A stretch of DNA of 5,796 bases. Origin: Alphaproteobacteria bacterium (GTDB lineage Bacteria; Pseudomonadota; Alphaproteobacteria; Acetobacterales; Acetobacteraceae). Below, piece by piece: positions 4,457 to 5,796 of the stretch; position 1 is the stretch's first letter, and the number at the start of each line of letters is the position of its first letter. A model generated the notes under the pieces. That model was not told the origin of the DNA. It was given only the letters and a program-made list of their open reading frames with translations, and did not search any database. A program made the position numbers and the translations under genes. The stretch is from NCBI GenBank assembly GCA_013298245.1, contig JAAFHD010000250.1, forward strand, positions 1 through 5,796. The letters run 5' to 3'.

Positions 4457-5409
4457 CAGTCATTGCCCTCCCCCTGCTGCCACTTGCGCCGCGCGAGCGC
4501 GAAATAGCTGAACAGGGTTGCGAAAACGAGGAACGGGATCATCGAAACGGCGATGGCAGCACCTTCACCCAGCTGTCCGCCGGGGATGCCGCGCTGGAAG
4601 GCCAGCGTTGCCATCAAGTGCGTGGAGTTCACCGGGCCGCCGCGGGTGATGGCGTAGACCAGCTGGAAATCGGTGAAGGTGAAGATGATGCTGAAGGTCA
4701 TCACGATCGCCAGGATCGGCAGCAGCAGCGGGAAGGTGATGAAGCGGAAGCGCTGCCATGGTGTCGCGCCATCCAGCAATGCCGCTTCGTAGAGGCTGGG
4801 GGAGATGGTTTGCAGCCCCGCTAGCAGCGAGATGGCGACGAAGGGAATCCCGCGCCAGATGTTGGCTGCGATCAGCGACCAGCGCGCCGGCCATTCACTG
4901 CCGAGGAAGTCGAAATTGCGCTCGCGGATGCCGAGCACATCGACGGCGACGTAGGACAGGATGGAGAATTGCGGGTCGTAGATCCACCAGAAGGCGATGG
5001 CGGACAGCACCGTCGGCACGATCCATGGCAGCAGGATGATCGCGCGCAAGATCGTCTTGAAGGGCAGGTGGTTGTTCAGCAGAAGCGCCAGCCACAGGCC
5101 CAACGCGAATTTCCCGATCGTCGCCACGCCGGTGTAGAAGACGCTGTAGAAAACAGCCTGCCAGAAGACCGGGTCCTCCATCAGATATTCGAAGTTTTCC
5201 AGGCCTACGAAGGCGCCAGGCCTGGCGATCGTGCTGTCGGTGAAGGACAGCCAGATGCCGAGCCCCAGCGGGTAGGTCAGGAACACCATCAGCAGCCCGA
5301 CCGCGGGCAGCAGACAGATGAAAATCAGGAACGGCTTCCAGTCGAACAGCCGCGCCAACCAGCCTGGCTGGTGACGTGCGGCGCGCCAGTCGAACGCGGC
5401 TGACGACAT
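4456..5409 (-). CDS. carbohydrate ABC transporter permease, MalF-like (CUT1 type)
   Basis: Predicted 317-residue inner-membrane permease, partner of the MalG-like protein downstream. The EAA loop reads LYEAALLDGA (206-215), then ITFP (224-227), with Gly214 conserved. Membrane segments are predicted near 27-50, 85-110, 118-142, 176-200, 230-252 and 286-306. VYAITRGGPVNST (251-263), after the fifth helix, is characteristic of the MalF/UgpA-type subunits. Length is normal for compact MalF homologues without the large periplasmic domain of E. coli MalF. The start follows the binding-protein stop by only 3 nt and has no evident ribosome binding site, so translation probably depends on reinitiation from the upstream gene. 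Confidence 0.95.
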   Translation of the reverse strand: MSSAAFDWRAARHQPGWLARLFDWKPFLIFICLLPAVGLLMVFLTYPLGLGIWLSFTDSTIARPGAFVGLENFEYLMEDPVFWQAVFYSVFYTGVATIGKFALGLWLALLLNNHLPFKTILRAIILLPWIVPTVLSAIAFWWIYDPQFSILSYVAVDVLGIRERNFDFLGSEWPARWSLIAANIWRGIPFVAISLLAGLQTISPSLYEAALLDGATPWQRFRFITFPLLLPILAIVMTFSIIFTFTDFQLVYAITRGGPVNSTHLMATLAFQRGIPGGQLGEGAAIAVSMIPFLVFATLFSYFALARRKWQQGEGND

Positions 5410-5412
5410 GGC

Positions 5413-5796
5413 CTAGTTCCGGAAGAAGCGGCGGGCGCGGCGTTCGGCCTCGCGCGCGGCGGCATCGGGTGTGGCCTGGCCGGCGGCGACGGAGGCGCAC
5501 ATCTGCACCATGACGTATTCGGCCGTGACGGCGCCGGTGGCCTGCGACGGTGGTGCGGAAAAACCGTTCCAGAAGCGCATATCCATCGTGTCGCGGAACA
5601 GTGCGAGTTTCGGGTCGCTGGTCCAGACGGCGCTGTTGCCATAGGCGCGCAGCGGATGCGCCCAGTAACCGAGGCAGCCGGTGAGCCAGGGCTCGTACTG
5701 GTCGCGCTCCATCAGGAAGCGGATCAGCTGTTTCGCGGCGTTCGGGAACCGCGTGTGGCGCATCACCATGGCGCACAATGTCAGGCTGGATTGCGG
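5413..5796 (-). CDS. extracellular solute-binding protein of the ABC importer, C-terminal part (5' end off-window)
   Basis: The last 127 residues of a periplasmic binding protein. The frame is open to the window edge, so the TTG at 5778 is internal, not a start. The piece fits the C-terminal lobe of family 1 solute-binding proteins: RFPNAAKQLIRFLM (the usual segment on incorporating residues into the last helices), an aromatic-rich middle (QYEPWL, GYWAHP, AVWTSDP), then AAGQATPDAAAREAERRARR, matching the common terminal helix pattern of a Gly, a TPxxA turn and an amphipathic Ala/Glu/Arg helix. Its position directly upstream of two CUT1 permeases supports the call. The signal peptide and most ligand-binding residues are off-window, so the substrate is unknown. 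Confidence 0.85.
   Translation of the reverse strand, partial: PQSSLTLCAMVMRHTRFPNAAKQLIRFLMERDQYEPWLTGCLGYWAHPLRAYGNSAVWTSDPKLALFRDTMDMRFWNGFSAPPSQATGAVTAEYVMVQMCASVAAGQATPDAAAREAERRARRFFRN

Noticed and set aside
3683..4507. Long rightward open frame (274 codons) antisense to the MalG-like permease
   Set aside because: It is rich in Gln, Glu, Gly, Asp and Arg, as expected for the complement of hydrophobic codons, and it covers a clear permease gene.
5413..5778. Small stand-alone gene starting at the TTG at 5778
   Set aside because: The frame is open to the window edge, and the sequence is internal to a solute-binding protein, so this is a partial gene.

Overview
The window is GC-rich throughout, with strong G/C preference at third codon positions. 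It contains an N-acyl-D-amino-acid deacylase, a sugar-type ABC importer and very compact operons. This fits an alphaproteobacterium, perhaps Rhodospirillales/Acetobacteraceae-like, but no marker gene is present and the taxonomic guess is weak.

The left half (1-2573) reads rightward. It opens inside a D-aminoacylase gene whose 5' end lies off the window. That gene overlaps by four bases (GTGA) a small membrane-anchored protein of unknown function. After a 262-bp gap rich in inverted repeats come two more small membrane-anchored proteins, with the second gene's ribosome binding site overlapping the first gene's stop codon. By eye, the three small proteins are divergent relatives: each has a cytoplasmic basic N-terminus, one hydrophobic segment, and a C-terminal domain with an Asp 15 residues before a Cys and a second Cys exactly 12 residues later, followed by a strand-Gly-strand tail. 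I do not recognise this domain; it is the most likely undescribed item here. The group ends in two back-to-back hairpins, the second a textbook intrinsic terminator.

The right half (2871-5796) reads leftward and converges on the first. From the right edge it holds the C-terminal part of an ABC solute-binding protein, then a MalF-like and a MalG-like permease, separated by 3 nt and by a 1-nt overlap respectively. No ATPase gene lies in the visible part. After a 146-bp gap comes an integral-membrane methyltransferase of the isoprenylcysteine carboxyl methyltransferase (ICMT)-like family. That gap contains a perfect TGTGA-N6-TCACA palindrome (CRP/FNR-type half sites) abutting a second dyad, so the methyltransferase probably has its own regulated promoter. 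Between the methyltransferase stop and the convergent terminator lies a 57-codon open stretch with coding-like composition but no good start.

The D-aminoacylase (release of D-amino acids from N-acyl derivatives) and the importer suggest nutrient scavenging. Nothing in the sequence ties the importer's substrate to the deacylase.
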